Positions 16,277-24,550 of a stretch of DNA of 64,000 nt are shown piece after piece (within the stretch, counting starts at the first letter, position 1; each line of letters begins with the position of its first letter). The position numbers were made by a program, and so were the translations under genes. This stretch comes from Streptomyces rimosus subsp. rimosus (GTDB lineage Bacteria > Actinomycetota > Actinomycetes > Streptomycetales > Streptomycetaceae): assembly GCF_000720725.1 (NCBI RefSeq), contig NZ_JOCQ01000006.1:62001-126000 (forward strand), written 5' to 3'. Below the pieces are notes generated by a model. That model worked only from the letters and a program-made list of their open reading frames with translations, searched no databases and had not been told where the DNA came from.

Positions 16277-17239
16277 GTGGACAGATGGGACCGGGCCGGC
16301 CGGATTGCGGCGTACGGGGCGGCGCTCGCGCTGACGCCGTACTTGCTGATCAAGGTGTCGTGGGTGGCCGGTTCGCTCCTGGGGCTGCTGCCGGTCGGCA
16401 GCGGGTTCGGCAAGGCGGAGTGGGTGGTGCTCAACAGCGCGACGATCGGTATGGCGGGGGTCGGGATCGCGGTGGCACTCGCGCTGGTGCGGTCGTGGGG
16501 GATGCGCATTCCGGGTGCGCCGTTGGTCTTCTGCGCCTGGGTCGGTACGGGGTTCCTCGTCCCGGTCCTGCCGTATGCCGTTCTCGGTTCGCTGCTGGTC
16601 TCGGCGGACGGCGACCGCAAGAGCGGGAGTGACGCGGGCCCGTCGATGCCCGGCTGGGAGGCCGCGCTGATCCAGATAGGGTTCGTGGGCATGGGGCTGG
16701 GTCTGGCCGTCGCGCTGCCCGCGTACTTGCGGAGGCGCTGGCCGGAGGCGTTCGCGGGTCGGCTCGGGGACGGTGCAGGGGGTTTACCGAGCAGACGCGA
16801 CTCACCGACGGCACCGCCGTGGACGGCCGTGGTCGGCGCCACCGTCGGTCTCGTCTGGCTGTACTGGGCGGTGGGCGGCACCGCCGGTGTCGCCCACCGC
16901 GGCGAGCGGGATCTCGCCTGGCACCTGCTGTCCGGGGTCTTCGGATGCTGGGCGCTCGTGGCCTCCGCCGCTTCCTGGGCTGTCGTCCGCGGCAGGCCCG
17001 CACAGGTCCCTCGATGGGTGCCGATGGTGCTCGGCTGGCTCGGCTCGGGCTCGCTGTTCGCATGGAGCGGCTGGAAGCTTCCCTTCACCTTGTACCTGGC
17101 GATCGCGCAACCGGCCGGTGCCACCCTGCCGGAAAGACTCGTACTCGCGGCAGTCCTGCACGTGGCAGCGGTGGGGACGGGCGCCGCGATGCTGGGCGCG
17201 CTCGTCCGTACGCGGTTGTCGTCGCCCAGCTCGCGATGA
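16277..17239 (+). CDS. Integral membrane protein of unknown function
   Basis: About 320 residues with eight or so hydrophobic segments (for example AAYGAALALTPYLLIKVSW, PLVFCAWVGTGFLVPVLPY, LVLAAVLHVAAVGTGAAML). No transport or enzyme motif is recognised. GTG at 16277 has a weak GGGGG upstream; an in-frame GTG at 16223 would add 18 residues. It is followed after 114 bp by the DM13 gene. Confidence 0.65.
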   Translation: MDRWDRAGRIAAYGAALALTPYLLIKVSWVAGSLLGLLPVGSGFGKAEWVVLNSATIGMAGVGIAVALALVRSWGMRIPGAPLVFCAWVGTGFLVPVLPYAVLGSLLVSADGDRKSGSDAGPSMPGWEAALIQIGFVGMGLGLAVALPAYLRRRWPEAFAGRLGDGAGGLPSRRDSPTAPPWTAVVGATVGLVWLYWAVGGTAGVAHRGERDLAWHLLSGVFGCWALVASAASWAVVRGRPAQVPRWVPMVLGWLGSGSLFAWSGWKLPFTLYLAIAQPAGATLPERLVLAAVLHVAAVGTGAAMLGALVRTRLSSPSSR

Positions 17240-17353
17240 AAGCTCGCTCAGGCGGCGGCATTCTCCGGCGGCCCGTGCCTTGGAGGATTACCGGAGTCTT
17301 ACGGACCTGGTCCAGGAAGCCCGGCCGCCCGCTCCACGCGCTTGGCTGGACGC

Positions 17354-17911
17354 ATGGAACCCATCGCACCCCGCCGCTCCCCACTGCTGCGCCGCGCCGT
17401 CGTCGTCCCCGCCCTCCTCGTGGCCGTGGCCGTCGCGGCCGTCGCGCTCTACCTCTTCCAGCCGTGGAAGGCCCTGACGAACACCACGGTCGACGAGGCC
17501 GCACCGTCCGCCACCTCCTCCGCCATGGGGCAGATGCAGGACACGGACGGCATGAAGATGCCGACAGCCCGCGGCTCCTTCGTCTCCCACGAGCACCCCA
17601 CCAGCGGCACCGCCCGCGCCCTGCGCCTCGCGGACGGCGGCCGGGTGGTGCGGCTGGAGGACCTCAAGACGTCCGAGGGACCGGACGTACGGGTGTATCT
17701 GTCGCACCGCGGCGCCGCCGACGCCGAGCACGGGCTCGGCGCGGGCGCCGTCGAGCTGGGCAAGCTCAAGGGCAACCTCGGCAATCAGAACTACGCCGTG
17801 CCGGCCGGCACCGACCCCGCCGCCTTCCGCAGCGTGGTGATCTGGTGCCACCGCTTCTCCGTCTCCTTCGGCGCCGCCGACCTCCCGGCGGCGGCCGCGA
17901 TGGCACGCTGA
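17354..17911 (+). CDS. Membrane-anchored DM13-domain protein
   Basis: 185 residues: a basic start, one membrane segment (VVVPALLVAVAVAAVALYLF, residues about 17-36), a low-complexity linker and a DM13 domain. Domain hallmarks are GSFVSHEHPTSGTARAL, DLKTSEGPDVRVYLS, KLKGNLGNQNYAVP and VVIWCHRFSVSFGAA with its conserved cysteine. DM13 domains have been proposed to bind haem or take part in redox steps at the cell surface. It lies four bases before the response-regulator gene, so it is probably in one operon with the two-component system and may be part of its output or sensing. Confidence 0.82.
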   Translation: MEPIAPRRSPLLRRAVVVPALLVAVAVAAVALYLFQPWKALTNTTVDEAAPSATSSAMGQMQDTDGMKMPTARGSFVSHEHPTSGTARALRLADGGRVVRLEDLKTSEGPDVRVYLSHRGAADAEHGLGAGAVELGKLKGNLGNQNYAVPAGTDPAAFRSVVIWCHRFSVSFGAADLPAAAAMAR

Positions 17912-17915
17912 TCCC

Positions 17916-18752
17916 GTGAGCCGAACCTCCCCGCCCGCCGACCCGCCGCCCGGCCCGGTGCCCGCCGCACCGCCCCGGCGCATCCTCGTCGTCGAGGACG
18001 ACCCGACCGTCGCCGAGGTCGTCACCGGCTATCTGACGCGCGCCGGGTATGTGACCGAGCACGTCGCCGACGGCTGGGCGGCCCTCGACCGGGCCGCGTC
18101 CTTCCGCCCGCACCTGGTGGTGCTGGACCTGATGCTGCCGGGCCTCGACGGTCTGGAGGTGTGCCGCAGGCTGCGCGGTACCCACGCCACCGCGCCCGAC
18201 CCGGCCCCGGTCCCGGTCCCCGTCGTGATGCTCACCGCCCGCGGCGAGGCCCCGGACCGCATCCTGGGCCTGGAGCTGGGTGCGGACGACTACGTGACCA
18301 AGCCGTTCAGCCCCCGCGAACTGGTGCTGCGCATCGGGTCCGTACTGCGCCGCGCGGAGGCCGCCCCGCCGGCCGCCACCCCGGTCCCGCCCGTACGGGC
18401 CGGCGACCTGACCGCGGACCCCGTCGCGCGCCACGCCGTACGGGCGGGGCGCCCGCTGTCCCTGACCGCCCGCGAGTTCGACCTGCTGCTCTTCCTGATG
18501 CGCAACCCGGCGCGGGTGTTCGCCCGGGAGGACCTGCTGCACCAGGTCTGGGGCTGGGAGTTCGGCGACCTGTCCACCGTGACCGTGCACGTGCGGCGGC
18601 TGCGCGAGAAGATCGAGGACGATCCGGCGGCACCGCGACTGATCGTCACGGTGTGGGGCGCCGGGTACCGCTTCGACCCGGAGGGCGGCGCGGGCGACGG
18701 CCGTACGGCCTCGAACACCCCGCCCGCACCCACCGAAAACCCTCGCCCGTGA
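17916..18752 (+). CDS. OmpR/PhoB-family response regulator
   Basis: 278 residues with GTG start. Receiver domain: acidic pair in VVEDDPTVAEV, phosphoacceptor D71 in VVLDLMLPG, and lysine in YVTKPFSPREL. A winged-helix domain follows (SLTAREFDLLLFLMRNPARVF, VTVHVRRLREKIE, GAGYRFDP). The tail is proline-rich and its stop codon falls in the first unit of a 26-bp repeat that leads into the kinase gene. Pairs with the histidine kinase downstream. Confidence 0.92.
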   Translation: MSRTSPPADPPPGPVPAAPPRRILVVEDDPTVAEVVTGYLTRAGYVTEHVADGWAALDRAASFRPHLVVLDLMLPGLDGLEVCRRLRGTHATAPDPAPVPVPVVMLTARGEAPDRILGLELGADDYVTKPFSPRELVLRIGSVLRRAEAAPPAATPVPPVRAGDLTADPVARHAVRAGRPLSLTAREFDLLLFLMRNPARVFAREDLLHQVWGWEFGDLSTVTVHVRRLREKIEDDPAAPRLIVTVWGAGYRFDPEGGAGDGRTASNTPPAPTENPRP

Positions 18753-18831
18753 ACCCATCCGAAGGCCCCGCCCATGAACCCTGCCGTAGGTCACCGCCCA
18801 TGAACCCTGCCGAAGGCCCCCGCCCGTGAAC
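18745..18831. repeat. 25/26-bp tandem repeat between response regulator and kinase
   Basis: GCCCATGAACCCTGCCGAAGG-like units begin at 18745, 18770, 18796 and 18822. The first contains the stop TGA of the regulator (GCCCGTGAAC), and the last contains the GTG start of the kinase in the same sequence. The two middle copies hold ATG at the same place. Confidence 0.92.
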
Positions 18832-19950
18832 GACTTCCTCGTCATCGTCGCGCTGGCCGCGCTCGGCGCCGTGGCGGCCGGGCTGCCGGCCGCCGCTGCC
18901 GTACGGGTGCTGCGCCGCCACTCCGTCGCGCTGTCGCTCTTCGCGGCGGGGGCGCTGGCGGTCGTCACCATGGCGGCCGGAACCGTCGCGGTGGCCCAGG
19001 CGATGTTCCTCTCGGCGCACGACCTGGGCGTGGTGATGGCCGTGGTCGCCGTCTCCGGGCTGGTGTCGCTGGCCGCCGCGCTGCTGTTCGGCCGCCGGAT
19101 CGCCGCGGGCAGCCGGCAGCTGGCGGACGCGGCGCGTACGGTCGGCAGCGAGGGCGGGTTCGCCGCGCCCGCCGAGCCACCGACAGCTGAACTGGCCACG
19201 CTGGCCGAGGCGTTGGAGGAGACCAGTGCCCGGCTGGCACGGGCCAGGGAGCGCGAACGCGCGCTGGACACCGCCCGGCGCGACCTGATCGCGGGCATCT
19301 CCCACGACCTGCGCACACCGCTGGCGGGCCTGCGGGCGATGGCCGAGGCATTGGAGGACGGCGTGGTGCGGGGCGCGGACGCCGCCCGCTACCACGCCCG
19401 CATCCGGGTGGAGGTGGACCGGCTGGCCGGCATGGTCGACGACCTCTTCGAGCTCTCCCGCATCCAGGCGGGCGCGCTGACGCTGACGCCGTCCCGGGTG
19501 TCGGTGTACGACCTGGTGGACGACGCGCTCGCGGGCGCCCGGCCGCTGGCCGCCGCGGGCGGGGTGCGCCTGGTGGACGGCGGGGTGGCGGCCGTACCGG
19601 TCCGGGTGGACGCGCAGCAGATCACCCGGGTGCTGGGCAATCTGCTGGTCAACGCGATCCGGGCGACGCCGGACGGCGGCACGGTCGCGGTGGCGGCGCG
19701 GCGTGCCGACGGCCGGGTGGTGCTCGCGGTGGAGGACGGCTGCGGGGGCATCCCGGAGGCCGATCTGCCACGCGTCTTCGACACCGGCTGGCGCGGCGCC
19801 CCCGCCCGTACGCCGCGCGCGGACGGCGGGAGCGGCGCCGGGCTGGGCCTGGCGATCGTCCGCGGCATCGTCGAGGCACACGCGGGGCGGGCCACGGTGC
19901 GCAACACGGAGCGCGGCTGCCGGTTCGAGGTCGACCTCCCCGACGGGTGA
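18826..19950 (+). CDS. Sensor histidine kinase
   Basis: 374 residues. Three N-terminal hydrophobic segments (about residues 4-27, 33-59, 65-88) are followed by a HAMP-like linker. The dimerisation domain has H160 in GISHDLRTPLAGL. The ATPase has N-box NLLVNAIRATPDG, G1 VEDGCGGIPEADL, F-box region VFDTGWRG and G2 SGAGLGLAIVRGI. There is no large extracellular domain, so sensing is probably within the membrane or by a partner such as the DM13 protein. GTG is placed by the last repeat unit; no normal ribosome binding site precedes it. Confidence 0.9.
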   Translation: MNDFLVIVALAALGAVAAGLPAAAAVRVLRRHSVALSLFAAGALAVVTMAAGTVAVAQAMFLSAHDLGVVMAVVAVSGLVSLAAALLFGRRIAAGSRQLADAARTVGSEGGFAAPAEPPTAELATLAEALEETSARLARARERERALDTARRDLIAGISHDLRTPLAGLRAMAEALEDGVVRGADAARYHARIRVEVDRLAGMVDDLFELSRIQAGALTLTPSRVSVYDLVDDALAGARPLAAAGGVRLVDGGVAAVPVRVDAQQITRVLGNLLVNAIRATPDGGTVAVAARRADGRVVLAVEDGCGGIPEADLPRVFDTGWRGAPARTPRADGGSGAGLGLAIVRGIVEAHAGRATVRNTERGCRFEVDLPDG

Positions 19951-20043
19951 ACGTCGCGCGCGCGTACCCGTTGAACAGCGTATACGCGTACCCGTACGGC
20001 AGTACCGGCCTGCCGTCACCCCACCGCGGCCCCGCCCTGCGGC

Positions 20044-20955
20044 ATGATGGCGATCATGATGGAGGAACACCTGCCGGACGCGGCAGAAGTGGCCCGACTG
20101 GTCCAGGACGTCGTGCCCGGAGTGCACGCCGCGGACATCCGGCCCATCGGTGAAGGCGGCGACCACGCGTCCTGGTGGGTGGGCCCGGACCATGTGGCGC
20201 GGTGCGCGCTCGACTCCGGCGGGTCGGAGCGCCTGCGCCGGGAGCTTGCGCTGCGCGAGCTGATCGGGGACCGGCTCGGTGTGCCCGTACCGCAGAGCGT
20301 CGCGAACGGGAACTGGGCGCGTGGGCGCGCGTTCACCCTCGACACCCGGCTGGACGGGGTCTCCGCCGAGCAGCGCCCGGTCCCGGCGGCGGGCGAGGAC
20401 GATCTCGCGCGGCTGCTCGTCGGGCTGGCGCAGGTGCCCGTGGCGGACGCCGAGGCGCTGGGCGTACCGCCGGAGGCGCCGCGCAATATGCCCGGCCTGC
20501 TGCGGCGGGCTTCGGCGGCGGCGGAAGCGGTGGCGGCGCGCGGTGAGTTCGACACCGCGTGGCTGCCGAGGCTGCGCGTACGAGAGGCGGAGGAGGCGAC
20601 GGCGCCCGCCAGCCTGGTGCACAACGACCTCAAGGGCGAGCACCTGCTCGTGGCCGGGGACGGCCGGATCAGCGGCGTACTGGACTGGACGGACGCGGTG
20701 ACCGGCGACGCCGCCGAGGACGTCGCCGGGCTCGCGATCTCGGTCGGTGCCGTGGCGGCCGTACGTATCGCGACCGCCGCCGGATTCGACCGCGGCGCGT
20801 GCGCCCGCGCGCTGCAACTGGCCCGCTGCGACACGCTGACGCTCCTCTCCGACCGGCTCAGCGGCCAGGACGACAGCCCGCTGCCGCTGCTGCGTACACA
20901 GCTGCGGCGTGCGTGGGAGCCGACTGCCCTGGACGGGCCGGGACAGCACTCCTAG
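20044..20955 (+). CDS. APH-family phosphotransferase
   Basis: 303 residues at most. Kinase-like motifs: GEGGDHASWWVG glycine-rich loop, LVHNDLKGEHLLV catalytic loop and VLDWTDAVTGDAAEDVAGL metal site. Four in-frame ATG codons (20044, 20047, 20056, 20059) compete, none with a good ribosome binding site. The stop TAG is interleaved with that of the convergent cytochrome gene through a shared CTAG. The substrate is unknown. Confidence 0.8.
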   Translation: MMAIMMEEHLPDAAEVARLVQDVVPGVHAADIRPIGEGGDHASWWVGPDHVARCALDSGGSERLRRELALRELIGDRLGVPVPQSVANGNWARGRAFTLDTRLDGVSAEQRPVPAAGEDDLARLLVGLAQVPVADAEALGVPPEAPRNMPGLLRRASAAAEAVAARGEFDTAWLPRLRVREAEEATAPASLVHNDLKGEHLLVAGDGRISGVLDWTDAVTGDAAEDVAGLAISVGAVAAVRIATAAGFDRGACARALQLARCDTLTLLSDRLSGQDDSPLPLLRTQLRRAWEPTALDGPGQHS

Positions 20956-21629
20956 CGCGCGCGGCGGTCCAGGCCCTCTGCTTCCTCCTCCGGTGCCCAC
21001 AACGGATGCTCCCGCCGTGCCCATGCCGCGTCGACGGCTCCGGTCCGCATGCCCCGGCGTGCTTCGGGGTCGCCGTACGCCCGCCATACGTGGCCCGCGA
21101 TGACGACGATGACCGCCAGCGCCAGCCAGTCGTGGACGAAGGTCGCGCCGGTGCGCCAGAGCAGTGGGGCGAGGTGGGTGAACCACATCAGCAGGCCCGT
21201 ACCGGCCATGACCAGGACCGCGCCTGCCAGCCAGGCGGCGTAGAGCTTCTGGCCCGCGTTGAATTTGCCCGCCGGCCGGTCGGACCCGCGACGCAGCGCG
21301 GAACGCAGCCAGCGGCGGTCGTGCGGCCCGTACCTGTTGAGGCGGGTCAGGTCGGCGCGCAGCGCGCGCGAGGCCAGGCCGAGCAGCAGCGGTACGGGCA
21401 GCAGCAGGCCGGACCACTCATGGACGGTGACCATGAGCGCCCGTCGGCCGACGAGTTGGGCGAGGAGCGGGACGTAGAGGCAGCCCGCGGTCAGCACGCA
21501 GACGGCCATGAGGGTGGCGGTGGCGCGGTGCACCCAGCGCTGGGCGGGCGTGAAGCGGCGTACGCGCGCGCTTGCCGCCCGTACCGGTGCCTGTGCCCAA
21601 CCGGCTGCGCGCTCAGACGGTCGGCGCAT
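20952..21629 (-). CDS. Cytochrome b561/YedZ-like membrane haem protein
   Basis: 225 residues with four membrane helices. Likely haem ligands are histidines in RWVHRATATLMAV, VHEWSGLLLPVPL and FVHDWLALAVIVVIAGHVW. It overlaps the end of the upstream molybdopterin oxidoreductase gene by 17 bp, so the two are coupled. By analogy with MsrQ/YedZ it would pass electrons between the quinone pool and the molybdenum subunit. Confidence 0.8.
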   Translation of the reverse strand: MRRPSERAAGWAQAPVRAASARVRRFTPAQRWVHRATATLMAVCVLTAGCLYVPLLAQLVGRRALMVTVHEWSGLLLPVPLLLGLASRALRADLTRLNRYGPHDRRWLRSALRRGSDRPAGKFNAGQKLYAAWLAGAVLVMAGTGLLMWFTHLAPLLWRTGATFVHDWLALAVIVVIAGHVWRAYGDPEARRGMRTGAVDAAWARREHPLWAPEEEAEGLDRRAR

Positions 21630-22443
21630 CGTCGCGTCCGTTCGAGCGGCCGACCCACGCGTCCACGTCGTAGCCGCGCTCTTCCCAGTACCCCGGCTCG
21701 ACCCGCTCGGTGACGGTGATGCCGGAGAGCCACTTCGCCGATTTGTAGAAGTACATCGGCGCGGCGTACAGCCGCACCGGCCCGCCGTGCGCGTGCGGCA
21801 GCGGCTTGTCCTGCATGGTGAGAGCGATCAGCACATCGTCGCGGCGGGCCTGTTCGAGCGTGAGGCTTTCGCTGTACGCGCCGTCGAAGCAGGTGAAGCG
21901 GACAGCCTTCGCCCCGGGCCGTACCCCTGCCGCGTCCAGGAGGCGGCGCAGGCGTACGCCGGTGAAGGGCGTGTCCGGGACCCGCCAGCCGGTCACGCAC
22001 TGCACGTCGCGCACCAGGCGCGTCTGCGGCAGCGCGCGCAGGTCGGACAGGCGGTACGTGGTGGGGCGTTCGACCAGGCCGCCCACCGTGAGGCGGTAGG
22101 TGCGGGCGTCCTTGGCCGGTACGGAGGCGGTCACCGAGTAGTAGCGGAAGCCGCCGCTCGCCGGGAGCAGTCCGGTCAGGCCGGTGGGGTCGTTCCGCGC
22201 GGCGGCGCCGAGCGTGTTGTCGTACGCCTGTTGCAGGTACGGCGCCGTGGCGATGCCCGCGACGCCGGTGACGAGCATGCCGAGCACCAGGCGGCGGCCG
22301 ACGGGGGTGCCGTGTCCGTCGGCCCCCGGCCCGGTGCGGTGCCGGGCGGTGCGGTGCCCGGCGATGGGCGCGCTGTCGTGCGCAGGCGCACGGTCATGCG
22401 CAGACGCGTGATCGTTCGGAGGTGTGTTGTCGTGCGGGGTCAC
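21613..22443 (-). CDS. Sulfite-oxidase-fold molybdopterin oxidoreductase
   Basis: 276 residues. A histidine- and alanine-rich N-terminus with AHDRAP/AHDSAP repeats precedes GRRLVLGMLVTGVAG, a twin-arginine-containing hydrophobic segment that probably exports or anchors the protein. The catalytic domain shows LTVGGLVERP, the probable molybdenum-ligand cysteine in RDVQCVTGW, and GGPVRLYAAPMYFYKSAKW. The start GTG at 22443 is uncertain. With the cytochrome b gene directly downstream it forms an MsrP/MsrQ-like pair. The substrate is not known. Confidence 0.8.
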   Translation of the reverse strand: MTPHDNTPPNDHASAHDRAPAHDSAPIAGHRTARHRTGPGADGHGTPVGRRLVLGMLVTGVAGIATAPYLQQAYDNTLGAAARNDPTGLTGLLPASGGFRYYSVTASVPAKDARTYRLTVGGLVERPTTYRLSDLRALPQTRLVRDVQCVTGWRVPDTPFTGVRLRRLLDAAGVRPGAKAVRFTCFDGAYSESLTLEQARRDDVLIALTMQDKPLPHAHGGPVRLYAAPMYFYKSAKWLSGITVTERVEPGYWEERGYDVDAWVGRSNGRDDAPTV

Positions 22444-22522
22444 GCCTCGATTCGAGCACCCCGCCGGGGGCCCGGCCAGCCTTCCGGACGGGACGTCAGG
22501 CTTTCGTCATCTTTCGCGGCCG

Positions 22523-24523
22523 TCACCCTTCCTGGGCGTGGCAGTGCCCTTCCCGCCCTCCCCCGCCGCTCTCGCGCGGCAGGTCCAGCGTCGGGTTCCG
22601 GTCGAAGAAGCCGGTCGGCCGGAGGGTGAAGCCGCAGCGGTCGACCGGCATGACCGGCCAGTCCTCCAGGCGCGGCAGGTGGGTCGGCCCGAAGCAGTGC
22701 CAGAGCGTGAGGGCGGTGTTCTCCAGGGACTCGCCGGGGCGCGACCACGCGGTGACGCCCGCGCCGCCGGGGTGCTGGTTGGGGTAGTCGCCGTCCGGGA
22801 AGCGGCGGTCGGGGGTGCTGCGGGTGATCCACAGGTGCTTGGTGGCGTAGGCGGCCCGGGCGGCGACCGGGGAGTCCGGCCGGGCGAGCAGGGTGGGGCC
22901 GGACGGCTGCGGGGTCAGGGTGTACGCGACGGGCCGGCCGGTCCGGTTGCGGGCGGACGGGTTGGTGATCCGCCAGCGGCGCCCGGCGGCCGGGTCGGCC
23001 AGGCGTCCCGCCTCGCCGGAGTCGGTGACGGGGGTGGCGCGGACGGTGAAGGCGTTGCCGTTGGGGTTGTCCGGGCCCATGGGGAGCGGAACGACATCGA
23101 CCTCCTCCACCGTGTTCGCGTGGCCGTCCACCGCCGGGTCCAGCCGGGCGCAGAACAGGTGCTGGTGGTACGGCGCCTGGAGGCCGGGGGCGACCTCCGT
23201 GGCGTACGGGGAGACCGTGCCCGGTGCGGACGCCGAGGTCTGCACCACACCGGTCGACTTGACCTCGAACTCGATGCCGCCGTCCTGGTAAAGGTACCAG
23301 TAGAAGCCGTAGTCGTAGTTGCTGAGCGTGACGATGTACGAGACGACCAGACGGCGGGAGCGGCGGCTCTCGGCAGCGAAATCGTGGAACATGTCGGTGT
23401 GCTTCCACAGGAGGCCGTGGTCTTCCTCGTGGATGCAGATGGCGTTGGGCAGCGTCCGCGGCACGCCGTGGTCGTCGGGGACGACGGCGTCCACGTACAC
23501 GATCTCGCCGAGGCAGTCGCAGCCCAGCCGCAGCGCGTTGGCGTTGCGGCCGAGGGTGTACTCGCCGACGTCCAGGTAGCAGATCCAGTTGCGGTCCGCG
23601 CCGTGATCGGCGTACGGAACGGCCATCTCGGCGAGCGAGGCGCGGTGCAGCACGGGCCGTACGCGGTCGCCGTCCCGGACGGAGACCTCGTGCAGGACCA
23701 GGCCCTCGCGGGCGTTGAAGTCCAGCCGCAGCGACCAGTTCTGCCAAGAGAGGCGGTGTCCGTCCAGGGCGAAGGAGGGGCCGTCGGGCTGGCTGATCTC
23801 CAGTGCTCTGAGGTCGGTGCGCGCCGGGCCGTTGAACCCGGCCTCGTAGCGCCCGCATTCGGCGGGGACCGGTACCGCGCCGGTGTCCACCAGCCGTACG
23901 ACCCGCCGCTCGGTCAGGTCCACGTCGACGACCAGGCCGCCCACGGGGTGCGCGAACGGGTTGTCGGTGGCCTCGCAGCGCAGGAACGTCAGCGAGCGCA
24001 GCATGCGGCGCCCGGTCTCCTCGGCGCGGCCGAGGTTGCCGACGGCGAGCTGGGTGCAGACGGCGAGCCCGGTGTCGGTGATGCCGCGCTCGGCCATGGC
24101 CTTGCGCCAGCCCGGGTCGGCCTTGACGATCGCGTCGCAGCGCTCGTACTCCTCGAAGAGGACGGGCGGCTGGCCGTCCGCCGCCGGGTCGAGGCCGCGG
24201 TGCGCGAGCAGCGTGCCGGCTGTTACGTCGACGACCGCCTCGGTACTGGCGCCCGTCGCGGTGTCCAGCAAGGTGACGCGCAGCCGGCGGACGACCGGGG
24301 CGCCGGGGCGGTGCGCGGTGACGGTGCGCCGGTCCGGCTCGTCCAGCAGGACGAGGGGGAAGCGGGTGGTGGCGCCCACCAGCCCCGCGTCGCTCAGGAT
24401 CCCGCGGGCGGCGGTGATCTCGTCGGCGGTGAGCGGGTCCAGCGGGTGCGGGGCGGATGCGGGCGTTCCCGGGGCGGTGGACGCTCTGCCCGCGTCCCGC
24501 GGGTCCATGGCGCTGCGTGCCAT
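22523..24523 (-). CDS. Copper amine oxidase (TPQ type)
   Basis: 666 residues, normal length for the family. The cofactor tyrosine is Y403 in LSNYDYGFYW. The catalytic aspartate is D318 in CYLDVGEY. Copper ligands are H453 and H455 in PYHQHLF and H615 in FGPTHLPRLEDWP; their spacing matches characterised bacterial enzymes. There is no signal peptide, so it is cytoplasmic. It oxidises primary amines to aldehydes with release of ammonia and peroxide. The gene for an APC permease lies 27 bp upstream in the same direction, which suggests uptake and oxidation of one amine. Confidence 0.93.
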   Translation of the reverse strand: MARSAMDPRDAGRASTAPGTPASAPHPLDPLTADEITAARGILSDAGLVGATTRFPLVLLDEPDRRTVTAHRPGAPVVRRLRVTLLDTATGASTEAVVDVTAGTLLAHRGLDPAADGQPPVLFEEYERCDAIVKADPGWRKAMAERGITDTGLAVCTQLAVGNLGRAEETGRRMLRSLTFLRCEATDNPFAHPVGGLVVDVDLTERRVVRLVDTGAVPVPAECGRYEAGFNGPARTDLRALEISQPDGPSFALDGHRLSWQNWSLRLDFNAREGLVLHEVSVRDGDRVRPVLHRASLAEMAVPYADHGADRNWICYLDVGEYTLGRNANALRLGCDCLGEIVYVDAVVPDDHGVPRTLPNAICIHEEDHGLLWKHTDMFHDFAAESRRSRRLVVSYIVTLSNYDYGFYWYLYQDGGIEFEVKSTGVVQTSASAPGTVSPYATEVAPGLQAPYHQHLFCARLDPAVDGHANTVEEVDVVPLPMGPDNPNGNAFTVRATPVTDSGEAGRLADPAAGRRWRITNPSARNRTGRPVAYTLTPQPSGPTLLARPDSPVAARAAYATKHLWITRSTPDRRFPDGDYPNQHPGGAGVTAWSRPGESLENTALTLWHCFGPTHLPRLEDWPVMPVDRCGFTLRPTGFFDRNPTLDLPRESGGGGREGHCHAQEG

Positions 24524-24550
24524 CGGTCAGCTCTCCTCACGCGGCGTCGG

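Noticed and set aside
7270..20955. Aminoglycoside resistance from the APH-fold proteins
   Set aside because: Three APH-fold proteins are present, but the fold is shared by many metabolic kinases and none has motifs that specify an antibiotic.
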